Below are positions 33,867 through 43,175 of a stretch of DNA of 64,000 nt, piece by piece. Position 1 is the stretch's first letter, and each line of letters starts with the position of its first letter. A program made the position numbers and the translations under genes. The notes under the pieces are model-generated. The model worked only from the letters and a program-made list of their open reading frames with translations, searched no databases and was not told where the DNA came from. Origin of the DNA: Bacteroidota bacterium (GTDB taxonomy: Bacteria; Bacteroidota; Bacteroidia; Cytophagales; Cyclobacteriaceae); contig JAFDYY010000004.1 in NCBI GenBank assembly GCA_018267195.1, positions 1 through 64,000 of the forward strand, written 5' to 3'.

Positions 33867-36422
33867 GTGAAGTTTCGTTTCATTTTTTATTTTCTATCCA
33901 TACTAATGGTAGGATGCTCGATCGAGCAGAACACCATTACCAGCAGCATTTTCCATAATATGACAGCCCGCTTTAACGGTTACTTCTATGCCAAAGAAGG
34001 TGCCCGCGAGGTAGAGAAACTGATCCTGAAAAGTTTGGATGACGACCACAATAAAATCTTATTAATTTACCCCCGATGGGATACCGTACTGGCCAAAACG
34101 TATAAAAAAAATACAGACGAGATTATAAAAATGGCCAGCATCTCCATCCAGCGCCACCCCAACAGCCGGTGGGTAGATGATGATTACCTGATGGTGGGGC
34201 TGGCTCGGCTCTATGCCTGCGATTGGCAAAATGCGATCCTTACCTTTAAGTATGTAAATACAAAAAGCCACGACATCCACCTGCGCCACACCGCGCTGCT
34301 CAACCTGGCCCGCACCTTTACCGAAATGAAAGACTTCGACCGGGCCGAAGAAACTTTTCGTTTTTTAGAAAAAGAAAAACTGAACCGGGCGAATCAAAAA
34401 AAATTATATCTCGAAAAAGCCAACTACTACCAGATACGCGAAGACTATAATAACATGGTGCAAAACCTGTCGAAAGCAGATACGTTGCTTACCCGCCAAG
34501 ACCGCAAAGGACGTATCTATTTTATTCTCGGGCAGGTATACCAGAAACTGGGCTTTAACTCTGAAGCGTATAATTTCTATAAGAAATGCTTAGCCACCAA
34601 CCCCGATTATGAAATTGATTTTTATGCCCGCCTCAATATGGCGCAAGTAACCCAGCTCGATAACCAGCGCGATATTAAACTGGTGCGCAAGCAGTTTTCT
34701 AAAATGCTAAAAGACACGAAGAATGCTGACTTCAAAGACAAAATCTATTTTGAGTTGGGCGAGTTTGAAAGGAAACAGAATAACCTGAAGGAAGCCGTGC
34801 AAGAATATAAGTTGGCAGCCCATGCCGGCAAAAACAAACGCATTAAAGGCATGGCGTACTTGCGCATCGGGCAAATTAATTTCGATTCTTTGAAACAGTA
34901 CAAACCGGCCAAACTGTATTACGACAGTGCCGTAACTTCTCTGCCTCCCGATTTTGAAAATCTGGCTTCCATAAAAAAACGCCAGAGTGTGCTGGGCGAA
35001 TTTGTAAAATATACTGAAACGATTATCGTAAACGATAGCTTGTTGTTTTATGCCTCGCTGGATACCGCCAAAATACGCCACCGGTTAGATTCAATTTGGG
35101 CTACGAATAAAAAAGAGATCACCGCCAAAAAGAAAAAGAAGAAAAAAATAACAGAAGATACCGACTCCGGTGGAGGCTCGGCCTTTAGCAGCACCACGGC
35201 TTCCAGCGACCCCAATTCAAGTGGTTGGTATTTTGGTAGCTCCGATCTGGTAGCCACCGGCCAAAACGAATTTCATCGCGTGTGGGGGTCTATCGTGTTA
35301 GAAGATAACTGGCGCAGATCGAGCCGCTCAGCAGCCGCATCAGACCCCACGGCAGTAGCGGCACAACTGCCCGATAAAGTACCGGAAGCCGTAAAGCCGG
35401 AAAAAAAAGAAGCTAAGGCAGATCCTGTAAAAATACTAATAGCCCAGCTCCCTAAAACGGAGGCACAGCGCAATGAGGCATTGGCCAAAATAGAAGATGC
35501 CTACTACCACTTGGGCGACTTATACTACTTTAACCTGAACGAAAAAGACAACGCCTCCCGATCGTACGAAAAATTGATTGCCCGGTTTCCGGCTTCTGAG
35601 CGTATGGCCGAAGTATTGTATAAACTTTACCTTATTCATAAAGAAAAAAATGACGGACGGGCCGAGGGGTATGCCGCTCGTCTGCAAAAAGAATTTCCTA
35701 CCTCTACTTTTGCCCGGGTTTTGGTAAACCCCGATTATATTAAAGAAACCACGGCACTGGCCGAAAAACAAAAGCTGATGTACAAAGAAGCCTACAAGCT
35801 TTATCAGGATAATAATTTAAAGCCAGCCATGGAGGGTGTAACCGAGGCCCTTGCGGCAGGCGAGAGTTCGTTTACTTCACAACTCGATTTATTGCGGGTA
35901 TTGATTATGGCCCGCACAGAAGATGTGAGCCGCTACCAATATGAGCTAAGTGAGTTTATTAAAAAATATCCTAAAGACCCGTTAAAGAAATATGCCGAGC
36001 AATTAGCAAGAGCCTCAAAAGATTTTGTGGTAAAAATGGAGAAAGCCAAAGGCATAAAATTTATAGCCGATGCCAAGGCGCCTCATCTCTTTGTGGTGGT
36101 GTATAGCTCGGCCGAGCGGATAACCGGTCCGGTGGTAGATGCGCTGGAAAAATTTAATGCTGATGAATATACTAAGCTAAAACTAACCACCAGCAACGTA
36201 GGGCTGAATGATAATACGCTTACTCTGTGTTCGGAATTTCCGAATAAAGAAACGGCTCTGGGCTATTATTATAAGTTTATAACCCAACAGCAAAAAAGCA
36301 AACCCTTTTCTAATTACAAATTCTATAATTTTGTCATCAGCAAAGACAACTTCCAGATTTTATACCGAAACAAAGCGTTGGATGAGTACCTCACCTTCTT
36401 CGACAAAAACTATCAAAAGTAA
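33867..36422 (+). CDS. sprE: T9SS periplasmic lipoprotein SprE/PorW
   Basis: This 851-residue protein has a lipoprotein signal (FLSILMVGC, Cys at 17) followed by the conserved SprE start (FHNMTARFNGYFYAKEGAREVE). Many TPR-like helical repeats follow in two arrays (about 55-370 and 535-720), separated by a basic/Ser-rich low-complexity linker (about 410-530, with KKKKKKK). The C-terminal region (HLFVVVYSS...NYKFYNFVISKDNF, about 730-845) is typical of PorW/SprE. It is an outer-membrane-associated lipoprotein needed for T9SS function and gliding. Length matches F. johnsoniae SprE rather than the shorter PorW. A weak terminator lies at 36455-36478. Confidence 0.9.
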   Translation: MKFRFIFYFLSILMVGCSIEQNTITSSIFHNMTARFNGYFYAKEGAREVEKLILKSLDDDHNKILLIYPRWDTVLAKTYKKNTDEIIKMASISIQRHPNSRWVDDDYLMVGLARLYACDWQNAILTFKYVNTKSHDIHLRHTALLNLARTFTEMKDFDRAEETFRFLEKEKLNRANQKKLYLEKANYYQIREDYNNMVQNLSKADTLLTRQDRKGRIYFILGQVYQKLGFNSEAYNFYKKCLATNPDYEIDFYARLNMAQVTQLDNQRDIKLVRKQFSKMLKDTKNADFKDKIYFELGEFERKQNNLKEAVQEYKLAAHAGKNKRIKGMAYLRIGQINFDSLKQYKPAKLYYDSAVTSLPPDFENLASIKKRQSVLGEFVKYTETIIVNDSLLFYASLDTAKIRHRLDSIWATNKKEITAKKKKKKKITEDTDSGGGSAFSSTTASSDPNSSGWYFGSSDLVATGQNEFHRVWGSIVLEDNWRRSSRSAAASDPTAVAAQLPDKVPEAVKPEKKEAKADPVKILIAQLPKTEAQRNEALAKIEDAYYHLGDLYYFNLNEKDNASRSYEKLIARFPASERMAEVLYKLYLIHKEKNDGRAEGYAARLQKEFPTSTFARVLVNPDYIKETTALAEKQKLMYKEAYKLYQDNNLKPAMEGVTEALAAGESSFTSQLDLLRVLIMARTEDVSRYQYELSEFIKKYPKDPLKKYAEQLARASKDFVVKMEKAKGIKFIADAKAPHLFVVVYSSAERITGPVVDALEKFNADEYTKLKLTTSNVGLNDNTLTLCSEFPNKETALGYYYKFITQQQKSKPFSNYKFYNFVISKDNFQILYRNKALDEYLTFFDKNYQK

Positions 36423-36879
36423 CCACGGCTGATTCAAATCAAAGATTGCATTAGATCTGAATTTCCAGATTTTTTTTACGATAGCTCACTCAACGAACGA
36501 AAGGGCTGATAGTCTTAAAATAGTTGTAAGGCCAAACCAAAAATATTACTTTAGATAACTCATTACGAAAGAAATCAAGAACGCGATTATGAAAGAATGT
36601 TCGGCTTAGAACAGTATACGAAATATGACAATCCGATTGAGGGGGAATTTGCTGAAAGGAGAATTGTTACAGCAGCGTGAGGGTTTTTTATGTGAAATGG
36701 ATTTGATAGAAGTGAGTTATGTTGTATGAGCAAGAGTTGTCGATGGCAGAACAAACAAAAGGATTTACTTTTGGTTGAGAATTTTAAATAAAATTTTTCT
36801 GAAATAGTTGCCATAATTTTTACTCCACCTTATTGCATATTTTGAAACACAAGGCGAAAAACGTTAAAGCAGTTGGGGC
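36423..36879. other. 457-base AT-rich intergenic region
   Basis: No reading frame with coding character is seen. The region begins with a weak terminator for sprE and ends at the ATG of the 161-residue protein. It marks the start of an AT-rich stretch whose genes look unlike their neighbours. Confidence 0.55.
36455..36478 (+). terminator. Weak terminator after sprE
   Basis: ATCTG (36455-36459) pairs with CAGAT (36466-36470) across a 6-base loop and is followed by eight T residues. The stem is only 5 base pairs. Confidence 0.5.
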
Positions 36880-37365
36880 ATGAAGCCGTTGATGAATCTC
36901 CTTTTTGCAACCATAAGTAAACCCTTTGCTGCAGTGATAGGATTCTTGAGTATTTTCTACTTGGCGGTTGGTTTGAGATGCAGTTATCACAATTCAGCTT
37001 TAAATGTTACCCTTTTTGACAAGCCGTTGGGTGTAATTAAATCGTATGCTCAAGGCAAATGGAAACTACAAAAGGTTACTGGTGGTTTGGCGGGAAAGAC
37101 ATATCCTTCCACAAATAATGCCTACATGATTATCAATGAAGATCACATAACGATCGGTGATAATACAGGTATTCAAGTTGACATGGTGATAGTTTGGCGA
37201 AGGGCCAAAGATATATTCAATGACTCAACATACCTTCTGTCCTACAGGGCGCATCGACTTTATGCATTCTCGTTTTATCTTATTGTAAGCAGCATTCAAA
37301 ATAATGATTTGGTTCTAATTGATAATGCCTATGATCCATTTTACTACTACTACTCTCGCAAATAA
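36880..37365 (+). CDS. Lipocalin-like membrane-anchored or exported protein, unknown function
   Basis: This 161-residue protein begins with a hydrophobic segment (about 8-31) that may be a signal peptide or anchor. The rest is beta-rich, with GKWKLQKVTGGLAGKTY followed by AYMIINEDHITIGDNTG, a pattern seen in lipocalin-like proteins of Bacteroidota (a W in the first strand and a short turn). The C terminus is aromatic (DPFYYYYSRK). Codon use is AT-rich compared with flanking sprE. No function can be assigned. Confidence 0.65.
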   Translation: MKPLMNLLFATISKPFAAVIGFLSIFYLAVGLRCSYHNSALNVTLFDKPLGVIKSYAQGKWKLQKVTGGLAGKTYPSTNNAYMIINEDHITIGDNTGIQVDMVIVWRRAKDIFNDSTYLLSYRAHRLYAFSFYLIVSSIQNNDLVLIDNAYDPFYYYYSRK

Positions 37366-37553
37366 CCAACATTACGAAAACATCCAACTGGGCACACCCC
37401 TCGCCTTTGGCGTTGCGCGTGGGATTGAGGGTGGTTCACAAACAAAGCAAAGGGAACCGCGGCAAATAAAACTTATCATGGCACAAGGGTGACGCTTGCA
37501 ATTTTTTTCATCTTAACAGAAATTCATTGTAAATTGATATCTAAATACAACAC
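37366..37553. repeat. GC-rich palindromic block in an AT-rich spacer
   Basis: Positions about 37388-37445 form a GC-rich stretch inside AT-rich sequence. It contains CGCC-TTT-GGCG and an imperfect outer inverted pair (ACACCCCTC / GAGGGTGGT). It looks like an extragenic palindromic (REP-type) element, but a second copy is not present in this window, so repeat status is unproved. Confidence 0.35.
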
Positions 37554-37985
37554 ATGAAAAGGCTAATGTTTATTTCAATCATTTTGTACTGCTGCTCAAA
37601 AGATAGCACAACTCAAAGCCAATATAATCAGTTTCAGGTAGGGGATACCCAACAATTGAAAGTTAATGAGACTCTAAGCTTGTGGACAAAATTTGATCAT
37701 GTTGTCGAGCAAAGGCTCACTTCGCAAACTTGCTCATTGTATTACGGCCAGCCTCTCTATGTCTATGCCTATTTTGTTTTTCAGAAATCAGGCTCTAAAA
37801 CTTTTGATACATTGAAACTTCATCGGGTAGGTTGCATCCCAGCAGGCGATTTAAAAATTGGGAACCCAGCAATGGATGTTGAAAGTATCTATGGAATAAA
37901 AATTGGTCTTATTGATATAACGGAACGTGATGCGAACATAAAACCCGCCAACTACACGGCTAAAATCTCACTCATCCAAAACTAA
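37554..37985 (+). CDS. Small exported protein or lipoprotein, unknown function
   Basis: This 143-residue protein has a short hydrophobic N terminus ending in YCCSKD, which fits a lipoprotein signal with lipid Cys at 13 or 14. The mature chain is beta-rich with two further cysteines (QTCSLYYG and HRVGCIPAG). No family is recognised. It lies 7 bases upstream of the broken M43 protease gene and shares its AT-rich codon use, so the two may form one transcription unit. Confidence 0.6.
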   Translation: MKRLMFISIILYCCSKDSTTQSQYNQFQVGDTQQLKVNETLSLWTKFDHVVEQRLTSQTCSLYYGQPLYVYAYFVFQKSGSKTFDTLKLHRVGCIPAGDLKIGNPAMDVESIYGIKIGLIDITERDANIKPANYTAKISLIQN

Positions 37986-37992
37986 TTGAATT

Positions 37993-39659
37993 ATGGAATT
38001 TTCGCATAGAGGAATGTTTTTTTTTCTCGTTGCGCTTGCTATTGAATTTACAAATGGGGTAAATGCCCAGAATTTTTGCGGAACTCCAATTGGTGCTGAC
38101 CCGTTGCAAAATGTTTCACAAACTCAGGCAAGAATGGCTGCGAGCCAATGTTATGCGATCAATGTTTTTTCCATCTCGTTAATAAAAGTGATGGTTCTGG
38201 AGGACAATCTCAAAGTGTAATTAATACAGTAATGAACAATTTGGCTACAGCGTACAATACACAGAATATAAGTTTCTTGAATTTGGGAAGCGACAACATC
38301 AACAACGACAGTTATTATTCAGCAAGTTTTAGTTTTTCAAGTAGTTCGTACCAGAATCTTTATAACCAGCTGGTAGCTACGAATTCAAAAAATAATTCTA
38401 TAAATATTTATTTACTAGGAGATAACTGCAACCTTAATGGCGGTCAAGCTAGCGGGATACCTGGAAATGCCTGTGTCGTGGGTGGCTCGTACTCTTCTCA
38501 GAATGGGTTCCCAAATGCCGGAACATCAGTTCAGCCGTTTGTTTCATCCCTTGTTACTGCTCATGAGGTTGGTCATTGTTTGGGACTTTACCATACTTTT
38601 GAAACTTATTTCGGAAGCGAGTTCGTAAATGAGTCTAATTGCACAACTGCGGGTGATTTAGTTTGCGATACACCTGCGGAGTCACCAAATTATAGGTGGG
38701 AAGATAATTCAAATTGCCAATGGCTTATTAGCCTAACAGATTCTAATGGGCAGAATTACTCTCCTGATCCACATAACATCATGGGGTATACTAGACCTTC
38801 TTGCTTGCAATATATTACAGGTGGGCAAGGGACACGAATAAGATCAGTCCTTGGCTCTAGCTCAACTTTATCAGGACTGATAGCAACCCCTACAATTACG
38901 GGACCAACAGTTGTTTGTTCCTCGGCTTACTATGCAGTAAGTCCATCCTGTTCATCGGTCACTTGGTCATCCTCCAACCCCAATGGCCTTTCGGTCAATT
39001 CTTCAACAGGTGCGGCCACCCGCGTAAACAATTACAACGGTCAAGTAACAGTTACCGCCACAGTGAGTGGTGGTGGGTGCAGTACCAGTGTCTCCCAAAA
39101 TGTTTGGGTGGGACAACCAGGCAGCCCGCTTTCGTTGAACAAAAACATCAACAACCCCCCTTTTTGTGTAGGGGCTACGGTCATTGCTTCCATCAATCCT
39201 GTTGGGGGTGCCTCTTCCTACTCATGGGTCTCCAACAATCTTTCCATGCTGGAAGCATCAGGATCTTCGACCTACGTGAACCTCCAGGCTATTGCATCGG
39301 GCACGTGTACTTTTTCAGTTACGGTTTCCAATACCTGCGCTACAACGGGTAAAAGTTATTTTACTTCCATCCAAGACTGTTCCGGTGGAGGTGGAATGTA
39401 TATGACCTCATACCCAAACCCATCGTCCACTACCATGACTGTTTCGGTTACGGACAGCCTCTCCAAGGGCAATGAGGGTTTTTTGCCGCAACCATACCAG
39501 TTAAGTCTGTTTAATCACTTCGGCAACACTGTTTATTCCGTCCAGTCCGATTTGCGCACGATTCAGCTTCCGGTGGGCAGCCTCCCGCCAGGCATTTACT
39601 ATCTTAATGTGTTTTACAAGGAGGCCGTGCTTCGCAAACAGGTAGTGATCGAACGATAA
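37993..39659 (+). pseudogene. M43 (cytophagalysin-type) metalloprotease with T9SS sorting domain, broken by a frameshift
   Basis: The N-terminal frame (37993-38220) encodes a signal peptide and ARMAASQCYAINVF. The rest lies in another frame up to 39659. A one-base shift at the T6 run (about 38165-38170) joins them as INVFFHLVNKSDGSGG, the conserved lead-in of M43 enzymes. The body has the zinc site HEVGHCLGLYH, the GDLVCDTPAE loop and the Met-turn NIMGY, then two PKD-like Ig modules. It ends with a type A T9SS sorting domain (TSYPNPSSTTMTV...LRKQVVIER). A full-length product needs ribosomal slippage, a corrected sequence or phase variation. The AT-rich first half contrasts with a GC-richer second half. 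Confidence 0.8.
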
Positions 39660-39696
39660 ACCATTTTATTTAAAACTGTAACTTTTCATTTTATTG

Positions 39697-42015
39697 ATGA
39701 CACCACTCAAAAAAAAGATTCAATCCCTATTAAAAATCCGCCTGCCGTGGATACCCAAGGCAGTAAAATACCTATGGATTTTTTTTCTCGTCATTTTTTT
39801 AGGGTTGCCACTCTATGTGTTTACCGTTAGCATTGATGTGTTCGGTCTGTATGGAGGCATGCCGAGCTTGCGCGAAATTGAAAACCCCGAAAACGATTTA
39901 TCGTCTGAGATTATTTCGGCCGATGGTGTATCGCTGGGCAGATACTTTCGCTACAACCGCAGCCAGGTGCGCTATGCACAGCTTTCGCCCGAGCTGGTCA
40001 ATACCCTGCTCATCTCTGAAGATCACCGTTTTTACCAACACTCCGGGTTAGACTTGCCGGCTTACCTCCGGGTAATAAAAGGGCTTGTTACCTTCAGCTC
40101 GGCCGGGGGCGGCAGCACACTTACCCAGCAATGTGCCAAAAATTTATTTACCCAAAACACCGATAAAAAATTAGATGGCCCGCTGGCCCGGCTGGGCAAA
40201 TACCCCAGGCGGTTTATTCAAAAAACAAAAGAATGGATTATCTCGGTTAACCTGGAAGAAAATTTTACCAAAGAAGAAATTATCGCGTTATACCTCAACA
40301 CATGCGATTTCAGCAGCAATGCCTTTGGCATTAAGGTAGCGGCTGAGACGTATTTTAATAAAAAACCCGATAGCCTGAATTTGCAAGAGTCGGCTATTTT
40401 AGTGGGCATGCTGCAGGCACCTTCGTTCTACAACCCCAAACGCAATCCTAACAATGCGCTGAAAAAAAGAAACGAAGTACTGCTAAAAGTTTTTCGTCAT
40501 GGTTATAAAATCAAAACCCAAAAACAATTTGATTCCATTAAAGCGCTCCCAATTACCCTGAAGTATAGCGTACAAAACCAAAATCAGGGGCTGGCAACTT
40601 ATTTCCGCACGGTACTACAAAATTATTTATTGAATTATTGCAAAGAAAAAGGTCTTGATTTATATAATGACGGACTGAAAATATATACCACGCTCGACAG
40701 CCGTCTTCAAAAATATGCTGAGGAAGCCATGTACGAGCAAATGAAAGTATTGCAAAAGGAATTTTACTCCGAATGGAAAACCCGCAACCGCAACCCGTGG
40801 GTTGATGAAGACGGCAAAGAGATTAAAGATTTTCTGGCCAAGCGCATAAAAAAAACAGATGCCTACAAAGCTTATGCAGAAAAGTATGGCGAAAATTCGG
40901 ATTCACTAAAAATTATGTTGAAGCTAAAAAAGCCGATGACTGTTTTTTCGTACAAAGGCGAGCGCGATACACTGTTCAGCAGTTTTGATTCGCTTAATTA
41001 CTACGAACGTTTTTTGCAAACCGGTATGATGTCGATGGACCCCATCAGCGGGCACATCAAAGCATGGGTAGGCGGGGTGGACCACAAATATTTTAAGTTC
41101 GACCATGTGCGCCAAAGTAAGCGGCAGCCGGGCTCTACCTTTAAACCATTTATCTACGGGCTTGCCATGGAAACAGGGTACTCTCCTTTTTATATGTTGC
41201 GCGATATTTCTCCACAGTTTAAAATAAAAGGACAACCGGCCTGGTATCCGGCCAATGCAGCAGGGCCGTCTAAAGGCACCGGCCAGAAGATGACCATCCG
41301 CCAGGCCATGGCGCAATCGGTTAACTCCATCACCGCCCAGATGATGCAGGCTCTGGGCGAGGATAATGTGGTAGAGTTTGCTCACCGAGTAGGAATAGAA
41401 AGTAAACTGGATGCCGTGCCTTCGCTTTGCCTGGGCACCAGCGATGTATCGTTGTTTGAACTGGTGGGTGCCTACTGCACCTTTGTAAACGGAGGCATCA
41501 ATACCAAACCGTTTTTTATTACGAGAATAGAAGATAAAAACGGAAACGTAATTGAAAACTTTGTTCCCAAAACCAAGGAAGCGATTAGCGAACAAACAGC
41601 CTATAAAATGATATTTATGCTGCGCGGAGGTGTGGAAGAACAAGGTGGCACATCGCAAGGGCTTGATTTGGATTTGCGCAAAGACAATGAGATTGGAGGC
41701 AAAACAGGAACCACCAACGATGCCTCAGACGGTTGGTACGTGGGGGTTACGCATGATTTGGTTACCGGCATTTGGGTAGGCGGAGATGAGCGGGCCATCC
41801 ATTTTCCCTCGTGGAGTTTTGGGCAGGGCGGCAGAACAGCACGGCCCATCTGGGCTAAGTACATGAAAAAAGCGTATGCCGATCAGACCACCGGTATAGT
41901 GAAAGGATCTTTTAAACGGCCTTTGTCGGGAGTCGATCTTTCGCTGGATTCCTATAAAGTAAAATCCGATTCCCTTAAAACAAAAGAGCAAGAACCGGAA
42001 GATTTCCGAAACTGA
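39697..42015 (+). CDS. Penicillin-binding protein 1A (transglycosylase/transpeptidase)
   Basis: This 773-residue bifunctional enzyme polymerises and crosslinks peptidoglycan. It has an N-terminal membrane anchor (about 20-45) and a GT51 glycosyltransferase domain with the catalytic glutamate E108 in SEDHRFYQHSGLD and GGSTLTQQ. The transpeptidase domain has the nucleophile S480 in PGSTFKP, SVN, and KTGTT. I start at the ATG at 39697; a TTG one codon earlier is less likely. The C terminus is a short acidic tail. It is convergent with the MORN/TonB-like protein (11-base gap). Confidence 0.94.
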   Translation: MTPLKKKIQSLLKIRLPWIPKAVKYLWIFFLVIFLGLPLYVFTVSIDVFGLYGGMPSLREIENPENDLSSEIISADGVSLGRYFRYNRSQVRYAQLSPELVNTLLISEDHRFYQHSGLDLPAYLRVIKGLVTFSSAGGGSTLTQQCAKNLFTQNTDKKLDGPLARLGKYPRRFIQKTKEWIISVNLEENFTKEEIIALYLNTCDFSSNAFGIKVAAETYFNKKPDSLNLQESAILVGMLQAPSFYNPKRNPNNALKKRNEVLLKVFRHGYKIKTQKQFDSIKALPITLKYSVQNQNQGLATYFRTVLQNYLLNYCKEKGLDLYNDGLKIYTTLDSRLQKYAEEAMYEQMKVLQKEFYSEWKTRNRNPWVDEDGKEIKDFLAKRIKKTDAYKAYAEKYGENSDSLKIMLKLKKPMTVFSYKGERDTLFSSFDSLNYYERFLQTGMMSMDPISGHIKAWVGGVDHKYFKFDHVRQSKRQPGSTFKPFIYGLAMETGYSPFYMLRDISPQFKIKGQPAWYPANAAGPSKGTGQKMTIRQAMAQSVNSITAQMMQALGEDNVVEFAHRVGIESKLDAVPSLCLGTSDVSLFELVGAYCTFVNGGINTKPFFITRIEDKNGNVIENFVPKTKEAISEQTAYKMIFMLRGGVEEQGGTSQGLDLDLRKDNEIGGKTGTTNDASDGWYVGVTHDLVTGIWVGGDERAIHFPSWSFGQGGRTARPIWAKYMKKAYADQTTGIVKGSFKRPLSGVDLSLDSYKVKSDSLKTKEQEPEDFRN

Positions 42016-42026
42016 TTGTAACCCCG

Positions 42027-43070
42027 TTAATAAAAATTGTTGGGATCTAAAAACCATTCGGTGGGCATGTGGTTAATCATGTCTGTCCACTCATCGCCTC
42101 CGGCCACAGGCAAATAAACAGTGGTAGCATACGGCTTGCCTCCTTTAATAGGTGGAAGAAAATACGGACGATGGTTTTCAATGGCATTGAGTACGCGTAC
42201 ATCGGTTTCACCATCTACTGAGCGTACAATGGTACTTTTCAATATCATGCCGTGTTCATTTATTTTTAGTTTAACCAACACTAAATTTTTGTCGGGTACA
42301 GTAGCTTGTTGCCCCAACAGCAGCAATAACTTTTTTAATCCACCGGCATAAGTTACCGGTCGCTGAAAATCGGCTGGGTATTGAACCAGATTTTCTAGGC
42401 ACTGATTCAGCCCGCCAAAAGAACTCCGGTCGAAAGACAAAAGTTCGGCTAAAAAAACCCGGACCGATAAAATAATTTCTTTTTTATGTGGTACGGCTAT
42501 GGAGTCTTCTCCTTTAAAATAGACGTGTGATAATAACCGGCCTCGTGCGTAAACTTCTTTGTCTGTTATCTGGTTGGTGGCATCCGAATAAACCCAGGTG
42601 CCAGATCGCTCGCCATTACGAAATTCACCGGTCATGGTGCCGTGCTTCAGTTTCCAATCAAAAAAATAGTAGTACGGAAAGGTAAACATGCCTGTGCCTC
42701 GGGCTACGCTCAACCCCTTTTCGCCATCGGCTAACTGCCAGATTGTAAAATCTTTTCCGTTGTATTCCACAGACGATTTAGTAGCCCCCGATTCATCATA
42801 CTCGCTCTGAAATCCCGTTAGCTTGCCGTGGTCATAATATCCGTCTCCTATCAGGCGGCCGGCCAGATCGTAATCTTTATAGACCCCGTCAAACACCATA
42901 TCATACAGATTGAACTGGGCGATTCGTTTAAAAAATGATTTTTCCGGAGTAGTTAATTCATACTTTGAATTGTAGTAAAAGGTAACGGTAGAGCCCGGAT
43001 CGCTGGCCGGTTGGCTATGCAAAACCCCGGAGATCAACCAGAAGAGAGGAACCACAAAAACTTTTTTCAT
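42027..43070 (-). CDS. Exported MORN-like protein with a TonB-C-like end
   Basis: This 347-residue protein has a signal peptide (MKKVFVVPLFWLISGVLHSQ). Its middle has MORN/YwqK-like beta-hairpins (GRLIGDGYYDHGKLTGFQSEYDE, GTMTGEFRNGERSGTWVY). The C-terminal part has VLVKLKINEHGMILKSTIVRS...VLNAIENHRPYFLPPIKGGKP, the pattern of TonB C-terminal domains used in Bacteroidota to contact TonB-dependent or envelope partners. Function is unknown. It is divergent from uvrC and convergent with the penicillin-binding protein. Confidence 0.72.
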   Translation of the reverse strand: MKKVFVVPLFWLISGVLHSQPASDPGSTVTFYYNSKYELTTPEKSFFKRIAQFNLYDMVFDGVYKDYDLAGRLIGDGYYDHGKLTGFQSEYDESGATKSSVEYNGKDFTIWQLADGEKGLSVARGTGMFTFPYYYFFDWKLKHGTMTGEFRNGERSGTWVYSDATNQITDKEVYARGRLLSHVYFKGEDSIAVPHKKEIILSVRVFLAELLSFDRSSFGGLNQCLENLVQYPADFQRPVTYAGGLKKLLLLLGQQATVPDKNLVLVKLKINEHGMILKSTIVRSVDGETDVRVLNAIENHRPYFLPPIKGGKPYATTVYLPVAGGDEWTDMINHMPTEWFLDPNNFY

Positions 43071-43175
43071 TCCACAAAATACTTCCCTAAAAGTATCTGA
43101 AAAACCCTAAACGTGTAAGGCCGGGATGGAATTATTTTAGCCTGTACTAATTCGGATTTATACCGAACTTGCGCC

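Noticed and set aside
33647-33883. N-terminal extension of the Cys-rich lipoprotein to 160 residues
   Set aside because: It would overlap the sprE start on the other strand and bury a textbook lipoprotein signal at residue 80.
38165-38171. Classical programmed -1 frameshift heptamer in the M43 gene
   Set aside because: The zero-frame codons GTT TTT TCC do not fit X XXY YYZ, and I see no clear downstream stem-loop, so standard -1 recoding is not supported even though a slip would restore the frame.
37993-38220. 75-residue stand-alone small protein
   Set aside because: Its end matches the N-terminal part of an M43 protease that continues in another frame, so it is a fragment of the broken gene.
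40924-41658. 244-codon open frame on the minus strand
   Set aside because: It lies opposite the penicillin-binding protein 1A transpeptidase domain, whose motifs are intact. The antisense translation has no recognisable family.
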